Assembly (NCBI GenBank): GCA_934120735.1
Contig: CAKOVA010000079.1
Location: forward strand, 1 to 7,805
Source: an uncultured Prevotella sp.
Lineage (GTDB): Bacteria > Bacteroidota > Bacteroidia > Bacteroidales > Bacteroidaceae
Length of the DNA: 7,805 nt
Direction of reading: 5' to 3'
Positions within the stretch are counted from its first letter, which is position 1, and each line of letters opens with the position of its first letter. Of the stretch, positions 6,574 to 7,805 are shown piece after piece. A model generated the notes under the pieces. It had not been told where the DNA came from and ran no database searches. It saw nothing but the letters and a program-made list of their open reading frames with translations. The translations under genes and the position numbers were made by a program.

Positions 6574-6626
6574 TTATTTTATAGTCATGCTTGTATGGTT
6601 GGCAGAGAGCCACCGTTGACGAACAA

Positions 6627-7805
6627 TTACAATTTGGCCAACTCGATAACTTTATCGACTGCAGTCCTGATACCATCCACATTCTTGCCGCCAGCCGATG
6701 CGAAATGCGGTTGTCCGCCACCGCCTCCCTGAATGAGTTTGGCAGCTTCACGAACCATTTGACCTGCATTCAATCCGTGGTCTTTCACCATGTCTTCGCT
6801 CAGCATAACACTCAGAAGTGGCTTCTGCTGTGCCGTAGAACCGATGACGCAAAGCAAATGCGACGGAATGGCTTCACGAATCTTGAACACCAAGTCCTTA
6901 GCGGCGTTGCCATCGATAGGCAATACCGCCTTGATGACGGTAACCCCATTGACAGTCTCTGCACGTTTGATGAGCTCGTCTTTGGTTCTTTGTACCGCTT
7001 GTGCTTGGAACTGTTCTATCTCCTTGCGCATGGTGTCGTGTTCGTCCATGTACTTTTCGATGACCCCTTTCAAGTCCTTGGCATTATTGAACAAGCTGCG
7101 GATGGCCTTCACCGTGTCTTCTATGGCATACATTGCTTCTTCGCACTTGCGACCGGTGATGGCTTCGAAGCGACGAACACCAGCAGCTACCGAACTTTCG
7201 GATAGGATCTTGAACAGTCCGATGCGTCCTGTACTCTTGGCGTGAATACCTCCACAGAACTCACATGACGGTCCGAAGCGCACTACTCGTACCTTGTCGC
7301 CATATTTTTCACCAAACAATGCAATGGCTCCCATTTCCTTCGCCTCTTCTATCGGCGTGTCACGATGTTCATCCAAGGGGATGTCTTGGCGGATGAGGTC
7401 GTTCACCAACCGTTCTACCTGTCTGATTTCCTCGTCGGTCACCTTTTGGAAATGCGAGAAATCGAAGCGCAACGTGTCGGGCGATACATACGATCCCTTT
7501 TGCTCCACATGGTCGCCAAGTAACTGCTTGAGTGCATAATCCAGCAGGTGAGTGGCTGTATGGTTTGCCGCACAGGCGTCACGTTTGTCAGTATCCACGC
7601 AAGCCATGAAGTCAGCCTCGGGATGTTGTGGCAGTTGTTTGATGATGTGAATGCTTTGGTTGTTCTCACGTTTAGTGTCTATCACGTCCACTGTCTCGTG
7701 TTCGCTCACTAAGACTCCTTGGTCGCCTACCTGTCCTCCCATCTCTCCATAGAAGGGTGTGAAGTCCAAGATGACCTCGTAAAAACTATTTTTTTTCTGG
7801 GTTAC
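6627..7805 (-). CDS. alaS: Alanyl-tRNA synthetase, C-terminal part (5' end outside window)
   Basis: The enzyme charges tRNA-Ala with alanine and edits mischarged serine or glycine. About 392 C-terminal residues are visible; the frame stays open to the window edge, so the TTG at 7769 is an internal leucine, not a start. The editing domain begins at [10 protein letters not shown] (family usual TPFYAESGGQ). It carries the zinc-site HTATH (fragment residues 82-86) and CGGIH (184-188), the latter usually CGGTH. The conserved [15 protein letters not shown] follows. A helical linker rich in charged residues leads to the C-Ala domain, ending with [15 protein letters not shown], which is diagnostic of AlaRS. 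The gene ends with its own terminator. Identification is firm; the aminoacylation domain lies beyond the window. Confidence 0.97.
   Translation of the reverse strand, partial: VTQKKNSFYEVILDFTPFYGEMGGQVGDQGVLVSEHETVDVIDTKRENNQSIHIIKQLPQHPEADFMACVDTDKRDACAANHTATHLLDYALKQLLGDHVEQKGSYVSPDTLRFDFSHFQKVTDEEIRQVERLVNDLIRQDIPLDEHRDTPIEEAKEMGAIALFGEKYGDKVRVVRFGPSCEFCGGIHAKSTGRIGLFKILSESSVAAGVRRFEAITGRKCEEAMYAIEDTVKAIRSLFNNAKDLKGVIEKYMDEHDTMRKEIEQFQAQAVQRTKDELIKRAETVNGVTVIKAVLPIDGNAAKDLVFKIREAIPSHLLCVIGSTAQQKPLLSVMLSEDMVKDHGLNAGQMVREAAKLIQGGGGGQPHFASAGGKNVDGIRTAVDKVIELAKL

Larger units (their letters stand above)
6071..6626. other. 556-bp intergenic regulatory region between alaS and the GH95 gene
   Basis: This region has no supported gene. 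From the GH95 side it holds the leader and promoter (6071-6176) and the paired operator-like sites (6129-6172). Next come a small hairpin AAACGAG/CTCGTTT (6256-6276) and a looser symmetric site CTGTgggACAG (6287-6297) that echoes the operator halves with a shorter spacer. The two-copy 44-bp repeat (6316-6398), the alaS terminator (6481-6523) and a second possible hairpin (6529-6573) complete it. I saw no tRNA-like fold or riboswitch I recognise in 6177-6480. Confidence 0.6.

Noticed and set aside
6591..7245. Overlapping plus-strand frames opposite alaS
   Set aside because: The minus-strand frame carries the AlaRS motifs; these are shadows.

Overview
The window looks like a chromosomal segment of a member of the Bacteroidota, most likely order Bacteroidales and probably Prevotella-like. 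Three things point there: a DUF3109-type cysteine-rich protein beside ung, a GH95 glycosidase with a Sec signal peptide, and promoter-like sequences of the Bacteroidales type (TTTG, about 19 bp, TAnnTTTG) with almost no Shine-Dalgarno sequences. The genus is an inference and cannot be fixed from this sequence alone.

Left part, plus strand (1-1697): the 3' end of a cofactor-independent phosphoglycerate mutase gene (gpmI) is closed by a strong bidirectional hairpin terminator. A complete family 1 uracil-DNA glycosylase gene (ung) follows. A gene for a Cys-rich DUF3109 protein overlaps the ung stop codon by 7 bases. These are housekeeping genes.

Middle, minus strand (1682-6070): read in the direction of transcription this holds a complete GH95 alpha-L-fucosidase-type enzyme, then a small secreted beta-sandwich protein resembling the non-catalytic N-terminal part of alpha-L-rhamnosidases, then an AraC-family regulator with its own probable promoter. 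The regulator gene converges on and overlaps the DUF3109 gene by 16 bases. This is a small glycan-degradation island. No SusC/SusD pair is present in the window.

The 556-bp gap 6071-6626 is the main regulatory region. It holds a good promoter match for the GH95 gene. That promoter is interleaved with two 12-bp sites in perfect inverted orientation (CTGTTTATACAG and CTGTATAAACAG, each itself of the form CTGT-N4-ACAG), which is a strong operator candidate. Farther upstream are a 44-bp-period tandem duplication and the alaS terminator.

Right end, minus strand (6627-7805): the C-terminal part of alanyl-tRNA synthetase (alaS), which runs off the window.

I see no CRISPR array, tRNA, rRNA, transposase or phage gene. 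The most interesting item is the GH95 promoter/operator architecture together with its non-catalytic secreted partner. I see no evidence for a wholly new multi-gene system.
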